Shown: in pieces, positions 42,701 through 56,789 of the stretch | Layout: the number at the start of each line of letters is the position of its first letter | How positions within the stretch are numbered: position 1 is the stretch's first letter | From: Halictus rubicundus | Taxonomy: Eukaryota; Arthropoda; Insecta; Hymenoptera; Halictidae | Assembly: GCF_050948215.1 (NCBI RefSeq) | Contig: NW_027488567.1 | Span: 1,426,001-1,490,000 of the forward strand | DNA length: 64,000 bases | Direction: 5' to 3' | The notes under the pieces: model-generated | Database searches by the model: none | What the model was told of the DNA's origin: nothing | The model's input: the letters and a program-made list of their open reading frames with translations, nothing else | Program-made: the position numbers and the translations under genes

Positions 42701-45199
42701 AGGATAGGATAGAGGATAGGATAGGAAAGAGGACAGGATAGGATACAGGAAACGATATTATAGAGCATGCGATATTATAGAGGATACGATAGTATAGAGG
42801 ATAGGATAGGATAGAGGATAGGATAGGATAGAGGATAGGATAGGATAGAGGATAGGATAGGATAGAGGATAGGATAGGATAGAGAATAGGATAGGATAGA
42901 GGATAGGATAGGATAGACGATAGGATAGGTTATAGGATAGGATAGGATAGATGATAGGATAGGATAGGGGATAGGATAGGATAGAGGATTGGATAGGATA
43001 GAGGATAGGATAGGATACAGGATAGGATAGCATAGAGGATAGGATAGGATAGAGGATAGGATAGGATAGAGGATAGGATAGGATAGAGGATAGGATAGGA
43101 TAGAGGATAGGATAGGATAGAGGATAGGATAGGATAGAGGATTGGATAGGATAGAGGATAAGATAGGATACAGGATACGATATTATAGAGGATAGGATAG
43201 GATAGAGGATAGGATAGGATAAAGGATAGGGTAGGATAGAGGATAGGATAGGATAGATGATATTATAGGAAAGAGGATAGGATATGATAGAGGATACGAT
43301 ATTATAGAGGATAGGATAGGATAGAGGATAACATAGGGGATTGGATAGGATAGAGGATAGGATAGGATTGATGATAGGATAGGAAAGAGGACAGGATAGG
43401 ATACAGGATACGATATTATAGAGGATAGGATAGGATAGAGGATAGGATAGGATAGAGGATAGGATAGGATAGAGGATAGGATAGGATAGAGGATAGGATG
43501 GGATAGAGGATAGGTTAGGATAGAGGATAGGATAGGATAGAGGATAGGATAGGATAGAGGATTGGGTAGGATAGAATATAGGATAGGATAGAGGATAGGA
43601 TTGGATTGAGGATAGGATAGGAAAGAGGACAGGATAGGATACAGGATACGATATTATAGAGGATACGATATTAGAGAGGATACGATATTATAGAGGATAC
43701 GATATTATAGAGGATAGGATAGGATAGAGGATAGGATAGGACAAAGGATAAGATAGGATACATTATACGATATTATAGAGGATAGGATAGGATAGAGGAT
43801 AGGATAGGATAAAGGATAGGGTAGGATAGAGGATAGGATAGGATAGAGTATAGGATAGGATAGAGGATATGATAGGATAGAGGATAGGATAGGATAGAGG
43901 ATATGATAGGATAGAGGATATGATAGGATAGAGGATGGGGTAGGATAGAGGATAGGATAGGATAGAGGATAGGATATGATAGAGGATAGGATATTATACT
44001 GGATAGGATAGGATAGAGGATAGGATAGAGGATAGGATAGAGGATAGGATAGGAAAGAGGACAGGATAGGATACAGGATACGATATTATAGAGGATACGA
44101 TATTATAGAGGATACGATAGTATAGAGGATAGGATAGGATAGAGAATAGGATAGGATAGAGGATAGGATAGGATAGAGGATAGGATAGGATATAGGATAG
44201 GATAGGATAGATGATAGGATAGGATAGGGGATAGGATAGGATAGGTGGATTGGATAGGATAGAGGATAGGATAGGATAGAGGATAGGATAGGATAGAGGA
44301 TCGGATAGGATAGAGGATAGGATAGGATAGAGGATATGATAGGATAGAGGATAGGATAGGATAGAGGATAGGATAGGATAGAGGATTGGATAGGATAGAG
44401 GATAGGATAGGATAGAGGATAGGATAGGATAGAGGATAGGATAGGATAGAGGATAGGATAGGATAGAGGATAGGATAGGATAGAGGATAGGATAGGATAG
44501 GGGATAGGATAGGATTGATGATAGGATAGGAAAGAGGACAGGATAGGATACAGGATACGATATTATAGAGGATACGATAGTATAGAGGATAGGATAGTAT
44601 AGAGGATAGGATAGGATAGAGGATAGGATAGGATAGAGGATAGGATAGGATAGAGGATAGGATAGGGTAGACGATAGGATAGGATAGAGGATAGGATAGG
44701 ATAGAGGATTGGATAGGATAGAGGATACGATATTATAGAGGATACGATATTATAGAGGATCGGATAGGATAGAGGATAGGATAGGATAGAGGATAGGATA
44801 GGATAGAGGATAGGATAGGACAGAGGATAGGATACGATAGAGGATAGGATAGGATAGAGGATAGGATAGGATAGAGGATAGGATAGGATAGAGGATTGGA
44901 TAGGATAGAGGATAAGATAGGATACAGGATACGATATTATAGAGGATAGGATAGGATAGAGGATAGGATAGGATAAAGGATAGGGTAGGATAGAGGATAG
45001 GATAGGATAGATGATATTATAGGAAAGAGGATAGGATATGATAGAGGATACGATATTATAGAGGATAGGATAGGATTGATGATAGGATAGGAAAGAGGAC
45101 AGGATAGGATACAGGATACGATATTATAGAGGATAGGATAGGATAGAGGATAGGATAGGATAGAGGATAGGATAGGATAGAGGATAGGATAGGATAGAG

Positions 45200-48100
45200 G
45201 ATAGGATAGGATAGAGGATAGGATGTGATAGAGGATAGGTTAGGATAGAGGATAGGATAGGATAGAGGATAGGATAGGATAGAGGATTGGGTAGGATAGA
45301 ATATAGGATAGGATAGAGGATAGGATTGGATTGAGGATAGGATAGGAAAGAGGACAGGATAGGATAGAGGATACGATAGGATAGAGGATAGGATTGGATT
45401 GAGGATAGGATAGGAAAGAGGACAGGATAGGATACAGGATACGATATTATAGAGGATACGATATTATAGAGGATCGGATAGGATAGAGGATAGGATAGGA
45501 TAGAGGATAGGATAGGATAGAGGATGTGATAGGATAGAGGATAGGATTGGATTGAGGATAGGATAGGACAGAGGATAAGATAGGATACAGGATACGATAT
45601 TATAGAGGATAGGATAGGATAGAGGATAGGATAGGAAAGAAGATAGGATAGGATAGAGGATAGGATTGGATTGAGGATAGGATAGGAAAGAGGACAGGAT
45701 AGGATACAGGATACGATATTATAGAGGATACGATATTATAGAGGATATCATAGGATAGAGGATAGGATAGGACAAAGGATAAGGTAGGATACAGGATACG
45801 ATATTATAGAGGATAGGATAGGATAGAGGATAGGATAGGATAAAGGATAGGGTAGGATAGAGGATAGGATAGGATAGAGTATAGGATAGGATAGATGATA
45901 GGATAGGATAGAGGATAGGATAGGATAGAGGATATGATAGGATAGAGGATATGATAGGATAGAGGATGGGGTAGGATAGAGGATAGGATAGAGGATAGGA
46001 TAGGAAAGAGGACAGGATAGGATACAGGATACGATATTATAGAGGATACGATATTATAGAGGATACGATAGTATAGAGGATAGGATAGGATAGAGAATAG
46101 GATAGGATAGAGGATAGGATAGGATAGAGGATAGGATAGGATATAGGATAGGATAGGATAGGGGATAGGATAGGATAGGTGGATTGGATAGGATAGAGGA
46201 TAGGATAGGATAGGATAGAGGATCGGATAGGATAGAGGATAGGATAGGATAGAGGATAGGATAGGATAGAGGATAGGATAGGATAGAGGATAGGATAGGA
46301 TAGAGGATAGGATAGGATAGGGGATAGGATAGGATTGATGATAGGATAGGAAAGAGGACAGGATAGGATACAGGATACGATATTATAGAGGATACGATAG
46401 TATAGAGGATAGGATAGTATAGAGGATAGGATAGGATAGAGGATAGGATAGGATAGAGGATAGGATAGGATAGAGGATAGGATAGGGTAGACGATAGGAT
46501 AGGATAGAGGATAGGATAGGATAGAGGATTGGATAGGATAGAGGATACGATATTATAGAGGATACGATATTATAGAGGATCGGATAGGATAGAGGATAGG
46601 ATAGGATAGAGGATAGGATAGGATAGAGGATAGGATAGGACAGAGGATAGGATACGATAGAGGATAGGATAGGATAGAGGATAGGATAGGATAGAGGATA
46701 GGATAGGATAGAGGATTGGATAGGATAGAGGATAAGATAGGATACAGGATACGATATTATAGAGGATAGGATAGGATAGAGGATAGGATAGGATAAAGGA
46801 TAGGGTAGGATAGAGGATAGGATAGGATAGATGATATTATAGGAAAGAGGATAGGATATGATAGAGGATACGATATTATAGAGGATAGGATAGGATTGAT
46901 GATAGGATAGGAAAGAGGACAGGATAGGATACAGGATACGATATTAAAGAGGATAGGATAGGATAGAGGATAGGATAGGATAGAGGATAGGATAGGATAG
47001 AGGATAGGATAGGATAGAGGATAGGATAGGATAGAGGATAGGATGTGATAGAGGATAGGTTAGGATAGAGGATAGGATAGGATAGAGGACAGGATAGGAT
47101 AGAGGATTGGGTAGGATAGAATATAGGATAGGATAGAGGATAGGATTGGATTGAGGATAGGATAGGAAAGAGGACAGGATAGGATAGAGGATACGATAGG
47201 ATAGAGGATAGGATTGGATTGAGGATAGGATAGGAAAGAGGACAGGATAGGATACAGGATACGATATTATAGAGGATACGATATTATAGAGGATCGGATA
47301 GGATAGAGGATAGGATAGGATAGAGGATAGGATAGGATAGAGGATGTGATAGGATAGAGGATAGGATTGGATTGAGGATAGGATAGGACAGAGGATAAGA
47401 TAGGATACAGGATACGATATTATAGAGGATAGGATAGGATAGAGGATAGGATAGGATAAAGGATAGGGTAGGATAGAGGATAGGATAGGATAGAGTATAG
47501 GATAGGATAGAGGATAGGATAGGATAGAGGATAGGATAGGATAGAGGATATGATAGGATAGAGGATATGATAGGATAGAGGATGGGGTAGGATAGAGGAT
47601 AGGATAGAGGATAGGATAGGAAAGAGGACAGGATAGGATACAGGATACGATATTATAGAGGATACGATATTATAGAGGATACGATAGTATAGAGGATAGG
47701 ATAGGATAGAGAATAGGATAGGATAGAGGATAGGATAGGATAGAGGATAGGATAGGATATAGGATAGGATAGGATAGGGGATAGGATAGGATAGGTGGAT
47801 TGGATAGGATAGAGGATAGGATAGGATAGGATAGAGGATCGGATAGGATAGAGGATAGGATAGGATAGAGGATAGGATAGGATAGAGGATAGGATAGAGG
47901 ATAGGATAGGATAGAGGATGGATAGGATAGAGGATTGGATAGGATAGAGGATAGGATAGGATAGAGGATAGGATAGGGTAGACGATAGGATAGGATAGAG
48001 GATAGGATAGGATAGAGGATTGGATAGGATAGAGGATACGATATTATAGAGGATACGATATTATAGAGGATCGGATAGGATAGAGGATAGGATAGGATAG

Positions 48101-49950
48101 AGGATAGGATAGGATAGAGGATAGGATAGGACAGAGGATAGGATACGATAGAGGATAGGATAGGATAGAGGATAGGATAGGATAGAGGATAGGATAGGAT
48201 AGAGGATTGGATAGGATAGAGGATAAGATAGGATACAGGATACTATATTATAGAGGATAGGATAGGATAGAGGATAGGATAGGATAAAGGATAGGGTAGG
48301 ATAGAGGATAGGATAGGATAGATGATATTATAGGAAAGAGGATAGGATATGATAGAGGATACGATATTATAGAGGATAGGATAGGATTGATGATAGGATA
48401 GGAAAGAGGACAGGATAGGATACAGGATACGATATTAAAGAGGATAGGATAGGATAGAGGATAGGATAGGATAGAGGATAGGATAGGATAGAGGATAGGA
48501 TAGGATAGAGGATAGGATAGGATAGAGGATAGGATGTGATAGAGGATAGGTTAGGATAGAGGATAGGATAGGATAGAGGACAGGATAGGATAGAGGATTG
48601 GGTAGGATAGAATATAGGATAGGATAGAGGATAGGATTGGATTGAGGATAGGATAGGAAAGAGGACAGGATAGGATAGAGGATACGATAGGATAGAGGAT
48701 AGGATTGGATTGAGGATAGGATAGGAAAGAGGACAGGATAGGATACAGGATACGATATTATAGAGGATACGATATTATAGAGGATCGGATAGGATAGAGG
48801 ATAGGATAGGATAGAGGATAGGATAGGATAGAGGATGTGATAGGATAGAGGATAGGATTGGATTGAGGATAGGATAGGACAGAGGATAAGATAGGATACA
48901 GGATACGATATTATAGAGGATAGGATAGGATAGAGGATAGGATAGGATAAAGGATAGGGTAGGATAGAGGATAGGATAGGATAGAGTATAGGATAGGATA
49001 GAGGATAGGATAGGATAGAGGATAGGATAGGATAGAGGATATGATAGGATAGAGGATATGATAGGATAGAGGATGGGGTAGGATAGAGGATAGGATAGAG
49101 GATAGGATAGGAAAGAGGACAGGATAGGATACAGGATACGATATTATAGAGGATACGATATTATAGAGGATACGATAGTATAGAGGATAGGATAGGATAG
49201 AGAATAGGATAGGATAGAGGATAGGATAGGATAGAGGATAGGATAGGATATAGGATAGGATAGGATAGGGGATAGGATAGGATAGGTGGATTGGATAGGA
49301 TAGAGGATAGGATAGGATAGGATAGAGGATCGGATAGGATAGAGGATAGGATAGGATAGAGGATAGGATAGGATAGAGGATAGGATAGGATAGAGGATAG
49401 GATAGAGGATAGGATAGGATAGAGGATAGGATAGGATAGAGGATTGGATAGGATAGAGGATAAGATAGGATACAGGATACGATATTATAGAGGATAGGAT
49501 AGGATAGAGGATTGGATAGGATAGAGGATAAGATAGGATACAGGATACGATATTATAGAGGATAGGATAGGATAGAGGATAGGAAAGGGGAAAGGATAGG
49601 GTAGGATAGAGGATAGGATAGGATAGATGATATTATAGGAAAGAGGATAGGATATGATAGAGGATACGAAATTATAGAGGATAGGATAGGATAGAGGATA
49701 ACATAGGGGATTGGATAGGATAGAGGATAGGATAGGATTGATGATAGGATAGGAAAGAGGACAGGATAGGATACAGGATACGATATTATAGAGGATACGA
49801 TATTATAGAGGATAGGATAGGATAGAGGATAGGATAGGAAAGAAGATAGGATAGGATAGAGGATACGATAGGATAGAGGATAGGATTGGATTGAGGATAG
49901 GATAGGAAAGAGGACAGGATAGGATACAGGATACGATATTATAGAGGATA
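45200..49950 (+). repeat. Three tandem blocks sharing a GATGTGATAGAGG variant
   Basis: GGTTAGG preceded by GATGTGATAGAGGATA occurs at 45,239, 47,059 and 48,549 (intervals 1,820 and 1,490 bp). The last two blocks also share GATATTAAAGAGG (46,940 and 48,431, 1,491 bp apart) where every other locus has GATATTATAGAGG. The order of events is therefore readable: GTG arose first, one duplication followed, then TTAAAG arose and the shorter block duplicated again. The final block has TACTATATTATAG at about 48,241, a later single change. Confidence 0.83.
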
Positions 49951-52900
49951 CGATATTATAGAGGATAGGATAGGATAGAGGATAGGATAGGATAGAGGAT
50001 AGGATAGGATAGAGGATAGGATAGGATAGAGGATAGGATAGGATAGAGGATAGGATAGGATAGAGGATAGGATAGGATAGAGGATTGGATAGGATAGAGG
50101 ATAAGATAGGATACAGGATACGATATTATAGAGGATAGGATAGGATAGAGGATAGGATAGGATAAAGGATAGGGTAGGATAGAGGATAGGATAGGATAGA
50201 TGATATTATAGGAAAGAGGATAGGATATGATAGAGGATACGATATTATAGAGGATAGGATAGGATTGATGATAGGATAGGAAAGAGGACAGGATAGGATA
50301 CAGGATACGATATTATAGAGGATAGGATAGGATAGAGGATAGGATAGGATAGAGGATAGGGTAGGATAGAGGATAGGATAGGATAGAGGATAGGATGGGA
50401 TAGAGGATAGGTTAGGATAGAGGATAGGATAGGATAGAGGATAGGATAGGATAGAGGATTGGGTAGGATAGAATATAGGATAGGATAGAGGATATGATTG
50501 GATTGAGGATAGGATAGGAAAGAGGACAGGATAGGATACAGGATACGATATTATAGAGGATACGATATTAGAGAGGATACGATATTATAGAGGATACGAT
50601 ATTATAGAGGATCGGATAGGATAGAGGATAGGATAGGATAGAGGATAGGATAGGATAGAGGATACGATAGGATAGAGGATAGGATTGGATTGAGGATAGG
50701 ATAGGAAAGAGGACAGGATAGGATACAGGATACGATATTATAGAGGATACGATATTATAGAGGATAGGATAGGATAGAGGATAGGATAGGACAAAGGATA
50801 AGATAGGATACAGGATACGATATTATAGAGGATAGGATAGGATAGAGGATAGGATAGGATAAAGGATAGGGTAGGATAGAGGATAGGATAGGATAGAGTA
50901 TAGGATAGGATAGAGGATAGGATAGGATAGAGGATAGGATAGGATAGAGGATATGATAGGATAGAGGATATGATAGGATAGAGGATGGGGTAGGATAGAG
51001 GATAGGATAGGATAGAGGATAGGATATGATAGAGGATAGGATATTATACTGGATAGGATAGGATAGAGGATAGGATAGAGGATAGGATAGGAAAGAGGAC
51101 AGGATAGGATACAGGATACGATATTATAGAGGATACGATATTATAGAGGATACGATAGTATAGAGGATAGGATAGGATAGAGAATAGGATAGGATAGAGG
51201 ATAGGATAGGATAGAGGATAGGATAGGATATAGGATAGGATAGGATAGATGATAGGATAGGATAGGGGATAGGATAGGATAGGTGGATTGGATAGGATAG
51301 AGGATAGGATAGGATAGGATAGAGGATCGGATAGGATAGAGGATAGGATAGGATAGAGGATAGGATAGGATAGAGGATAGGATAGGATAGAGGATAGGAT
51401 AGGATAGAGGATTGGATAGGATAGAGGATAGGATAGGATAGAGGATAGGATAGGATAGATGATATTATAGGAAAGAGGATAGGATATGATAGAGGATACG
51501 ATATTATAGAGGATAGGATAGGGTAGAGGATAGGATAGGATAGAGGATAGGATAGGATAGAGGATAGGATGGGATAGAGGATAGGTTAGGATAGAGGATA
51601 GGATAGGATAGAGGATAGGATAGGATAGAGGATTGGGTAGGATAGAATATAGGATAGGATAGAGGATAGGATTGGATTGAGGATAGGATAGGAAAGAGGA
51701 CAGGATAGGATACAGGATACGATATTATAGAGGATACGATATTAGAGAGGATACGATATTATAGAGGATACGATATTATAGAGGATCGGATAGGATAGAG
51801 GATAGGATAGGATAGAGGATAGGATAGGATAGAGGATACGATAGGATAGAGGATAGGATTGGATTGAGGATAGGATAGGAAAGAGGACAGGATAGGATAC
51901 AGGATACGATATTATAGAGGATACGATATTATAGAGGATAGGATAGGATAGAGGATAGGATAGGACAAAGGATAAGATAGGATACAGGATACGATATTAT
52001 AGAGAATAGGATAGGATAGAGGATAGGATAGGTGGATTGGATAGGATAGAGGATAGGATAGGATAGGATAGAGGATCGGATAGGATAGAGGATAGGATAG
52101 GATAGAGGATAGGATAGGATAGAGGATAGGATAGGATAGAGGATAGGATAGGATAGAGGATTGGATAGGATAGAGGATAAGATAGGATACAGGATACGAT
52201 ATTATAGAGGATAGGATAGGATAGAGGATAGGATAGGATAGAGGATAGGATAGGATAGATGATATTATAGGAAAGAGGATAGGATATGATAGAGGATACG
52301 ATATTATAGAGGATAGGATAGGGTAGAGGATTGGATAGGATAGAGGATAGGATAGGATAGAGGATAGGATGGGATAGAGGATAGGTTAGGATAGAGGATA
52401 GGATAGGATAGAGGATAGGATAGGATAGAGGATTGGATAGGATAGAATATAGGATAGGATAGAGGATAGGATTGGATTGAGGATAGGATAGGAAAGAGGA
52501 CAGGATAGGATACAGGATACGATATTATAGAGGATACGATATTAGAGAGGATACGATATTAGAGAGGATACGATATTATAGAGGATACGATATTATAGAG
52601 AATCGGATAGGATAGAGGATAGGATAGGATAGAGGATAGGATAGGATAGAGGATAGGATAGGACAGAGGATAGGATACGATAGAGGATAGGATAGAGGAT
52701 AGGATAGGATAGAGGATAGGATAGTATAGAGGATAGGATAGGATAGAGGATAGGATAGGATAGAGGATAGGATAGGATAGAGGATAGGATAGGATAGAGG
52801 ATAGGATAGGATAGGGGATAGGATAGGACTGATGATAGGATAGGAAAGAGGACAGGATAGGATACAGGATACGATATTATAGAGGATACGATATTATAGA

Positions 52901-54490
52901 GGATACGATAGTATAGAGGATAGGATAGGATAGAGGATAGGATAGGATAGAGGATAGGATAGGATACAGGATAGGATAGGATAGAGGATAGGATAGGGTA
53001 GACGATAGGATAGGATAGAGGATAGGATAGGATAGAGGATTGGATAGGATAGAGGATGCGATAGGATGGAGGATAGGATAGGATAGAGGATAGGGTAGGA
53101 TAGAGGATAGGATAGGATAGATGATATTATAGGAAAGAGGATAGGATATGATAGAGGATACGATATTATAGAGGATAGGATAGGATAGAGGATAACATAG
53201 GGGATTGGATAGGATAGAGGATAGGATAGGATTGATGATAGGATAGGAAAGAGGACAGGATAGGATACAGGATACGATATTATAGAGGATACGATATTAT
53301 AGAGGATAGGATAGGATAGAGGATAGGATAGAGGATAGGATAGAGGATAGGATAGGATAGAGGATAGGATAGGATAGAGGATAGGATAGGATAGAGGATA
53401 GGATAGGATAGAGGATAGGATAGGACAGAGGATAGGATAGTATTGAGGATAGGATATTATAGAGGATAGGATAGGATAGAGGATAACATAGGGGATTGGA
53501 TAGCATAGAGGATAGGAGACGATAGAGGATAGGATATGATAGAGGATCGGATAGGATAGAGGATAGGATAGGATAGAGGATAGGATAGGATACAGGATAG
53601 GATAGGATAGAGGATAGGATAGGATAGAGGATGGGGTAGGATAGAGGATAGGATAGGATAGAGGATAGGATATGATAGAGGATAGGATATTATACTGGAT
53701 AGGATAGGATAGAGGATAGGATAGAGGATAGGATAGGAAAGAGGACAGGATAGGATACAGGATACGATATTATAGAGGATACGATATTATAGAGGATACG
53801 ATAGTATAGAGGATAGGATAGGATAGAGAATAGGATAGGATAGAGGATAGGATAGGATAGAGGATAGGATAGGATATAGGATAGGATAGGATAGATGATA
53901 GGATAGGATAGGGGATACGATAGGATAGGTGGATTGGATAGGATAGAGGATAGGATAGGATAGGATAGAGGATCGGATAGGATAGAGGATAGGATAGGAT
54001 AGAGGATAGGATAGGATAGAGGATAGGATAGGATAGAGGATAGGATAGGATAGAGGATAGGATAGGATAGAGGATTGGATAGGATAGAGGATAAGATAGG
54101 ATACAGGATACGATATTATACAGGATAGGATAGGATAGAGGATAGGATAGGATAAAGGATAGGGTAGGATGGAGGATAGGAGAGGATAGATGATATTATA
54201 GGAAAGAGGATAGGATATGATAGAGGATACGATATTATAGAGGATAGGATAGGATAGAGGATAACATAGGGGATTGGATAGGATAGAGGATAGGATAGGA
54301 TAGAGGATAGGATAGGATAGAGGATAGGATAGGATAGAGGATAGGATGGGATAGAGGATAGGTTAGGATAGAGGATAGGATAGGATAGAGGATAGGATAG
54401 GATAGAGGATTGGATAGGATAGAATATAGGATAGGATAGAGGATAGGATTGGATTGAGGATAGGATAGGAAAGAGGACAGGATAGGATAC

Positions 54491-54592
54491 AGGATACGAT
54501 ATTATAGAGGATACGATATTAGAGAGGATACGATATTAGAGAGGATACGATATTAGAGAGGATACGATATTATAGAGGATACGATATTATAG
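54491..54592 (+). repeat. Six CpG monomers in copy 3, three with TTAGAG
   Basis: Monomers start at 54,491, 54,508, 54,525, 54,542, 54,559 and 54,576, and the second to fourth end in TTAGAG. This is the counterpart of 39,637-39,738, 14,854 bp upstream. The offset exceeds the local 14,786 by 68 bp (four monomers) that were gained or lost between 53.9 and 54.5 kb. Confidence 0.88.
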
Positions 54593-56789
54593 AGGATCGG
54601 ATAGGATAGAGGATAGGATAGGATAGGATAGAGGATAGGATAGGATAGAGGATAGGATAGGACAGAGGATAGGATACGATAGAGGATAGGATAGAGGATA
54701 GGATAGGATAGAGGATAGGATAGGATAGAGGATAGGATAGGATAGAGGATAGGATAGGATAGAGGATAGGATAGGATAGAGGATAGGATAGGATAGAGGA
54801 TAGGATAGGATAGAGGATAGGATAGGATAGAGGATAGGATAGGATAGGGGATAGGATAGGATTGATGATAGGATAGGAAAGAGGACAGGATAGGATACAG
54901 GATACGATATTATAGAGGATACGATATTATAGAGGATACGATAGTATAGAGGATAGGATAGGATAGAGGATAGGATAGGATAGAGGATAGGATAGGATAG
55001 AGGATAGGATAGGATAGAGGATAGGATAGGGTAGATGATAGGATAGGATAGAGGATAGGATAGGATAGAGGATTGGATAGGATAGAGGATGCGATAGGAT
55101 AGAGGATAGGATAGGATTGAGGATAGGTTAGGACAGAGGATAAGATAGGATACAGGATACGATATTATAGAGGATGGGATAGGATAGAGGATAGGATAGG
55201 ATAAAGGATAGGATAGGATAGAGGATAGGATTGGATAGAGTATAGGATAGGATAGAGGATAGGATAGGATAGAGGATAGGATAGGATAGAGGATATGATA
55301 GGATAGAGGATATGATAGGATAGAGAATGGGGTAGGATAGAGGATAGGATAGGATAGAGGATAGGATATGATAGAGGATAGGATAGGATACAGGATAGGA
55401 TAGGATAGAGGATAGGATAGAGGATAGGATAGGAAAGAGGACAGGATAGGATACAGGATACGATATTATAGAGGATGCGATATTATAGAGGATACGATAG
55501 TATAGAGGATAGGATAGGATAGAGAATAGGATAGGATAGAGGATAGGATAGGATAGAGCATAGGATAGGATAGAGGATAGGATAGGATAGAGGATTGGAT
55601 AGGATAGAGGATAGGATAGCATAGAGGATAGGATAGCATAAAGGATAGGGTAGGATAGAGGATAGGATAGGATAGAGTATAGGATAGGATAGAGGATAGG
55701 GTAGGATAGAGGATAGGATAGGATAGAGGATATGATAGGATAGAGGATATGATAGGATAGAGGATGGGGTAGGATAGAGGATAGGATAGGATAGAGGATA
55801 GGATATGATAGAGGATAGGATAGGATACAGGATTGGATAGGATAGAGGATAGGATAGAGGATAGGATAGGAAAGAGGACAGGATAGGATACAGGATACGA
55901 TATTATAGAGGATACGATATTATAGAGGATACGATAGTATAGAGGATAGGATAGGATAGAGGATAGGATAGGATAGAGGATAGGATAGGATAGAGGATAA
56001 GGATAGAGAATAGGATAGGATAGAGGATAGGATAGGATAGAGGATAGGATAGGATATAGGATAGGATAGGATAGATGATAGGATAGGATAGGGGATAGGA
56101 TAGGATAGAGGATTGGATAGGATAGAGGATAGGATAGGATAGAGGATAGGATAGGATAGAGGATTGTATAGGATAGAGGATGCGATAGGATACAGGATAC
56201 GATATTATAGAGGATAGGATAGGATAGAGGATAGGACAGGATAGAGGATAGGATAGGATAGAGGATAGGATAGGATAGAGGATAGGATAGGATAGAGGAT
56301 AGGATAGGATAGAGGATAGGATAGGATAGAGGATAGGATAGGATAGAGGATAGGATAGGATAGCGGATTGGATAGGATAGAGGATAGGATAGGATAGAGG
56401 ATAGGATAGGATAGAAGATAGGATAGGATAGAGGATACGATAGGATAGAGGATAGGATTGGATTGAGGATAGGATAGGAAAGAGGACAGGATAGGATACA
56501 GGATACGATATTTTAGAGGATACGATATTAGAGAGGATACGATATTATAGAGGATACGATATTATAGAGTATAGGATAGGATAGAGGATAGGATATGATG
56601 GAGGATAGGATAGGATAGAGGATAAGATAGGATAGAGGATAGTATAGGATAGAGGATAGGATAGGATAGAGGATTGTATAGGATAGAGGATAGGGTAGGA
56701 TAGAGGATAGGATAGGATAGAGGATAGGATAGGATAGAGGATAGGATAGGACAGAGGATAGGATACGATAGGGGATAGGATAGAGGATA

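Larger units (their letters stand above)
42000..55575 (+). repeat. Segment D copy 3 of the multi-kilobase higher-order unit
   Basis: About 13.6 kb of satellite, colinear with copy 2 at both ends (offset 14,781 at 28,250/43,031 and 14,837 at 40,637/55,474) but rearranged in the middle. It carries a private GGATGTGATAGAGGATAGG string near 45,226, 47,046 and 48,536, where other copies have GGATGGGATAGAGG. Homology to copy 2 stops abruptly near 55,570: after GAGCATAGGATAGGATA, copy 2 reads TAGGATAGG and copy 3 reads GAGGATAGG and then follows a different block order. No gene-like content is seen. Confidence 0.82.

Noticed and set aside
38511..53506. Identical 69-codon frames at 38,511-38,720 and 53,297-53,506, and identical frames at 19,325/27,727 and 19,575/27,977/42,758, as conserved proteins
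   Set aside because: The identity reflects higher-order copies at fixed DNA offsets (14,786, 8,402 and 14,781 bp), not protein conservation.
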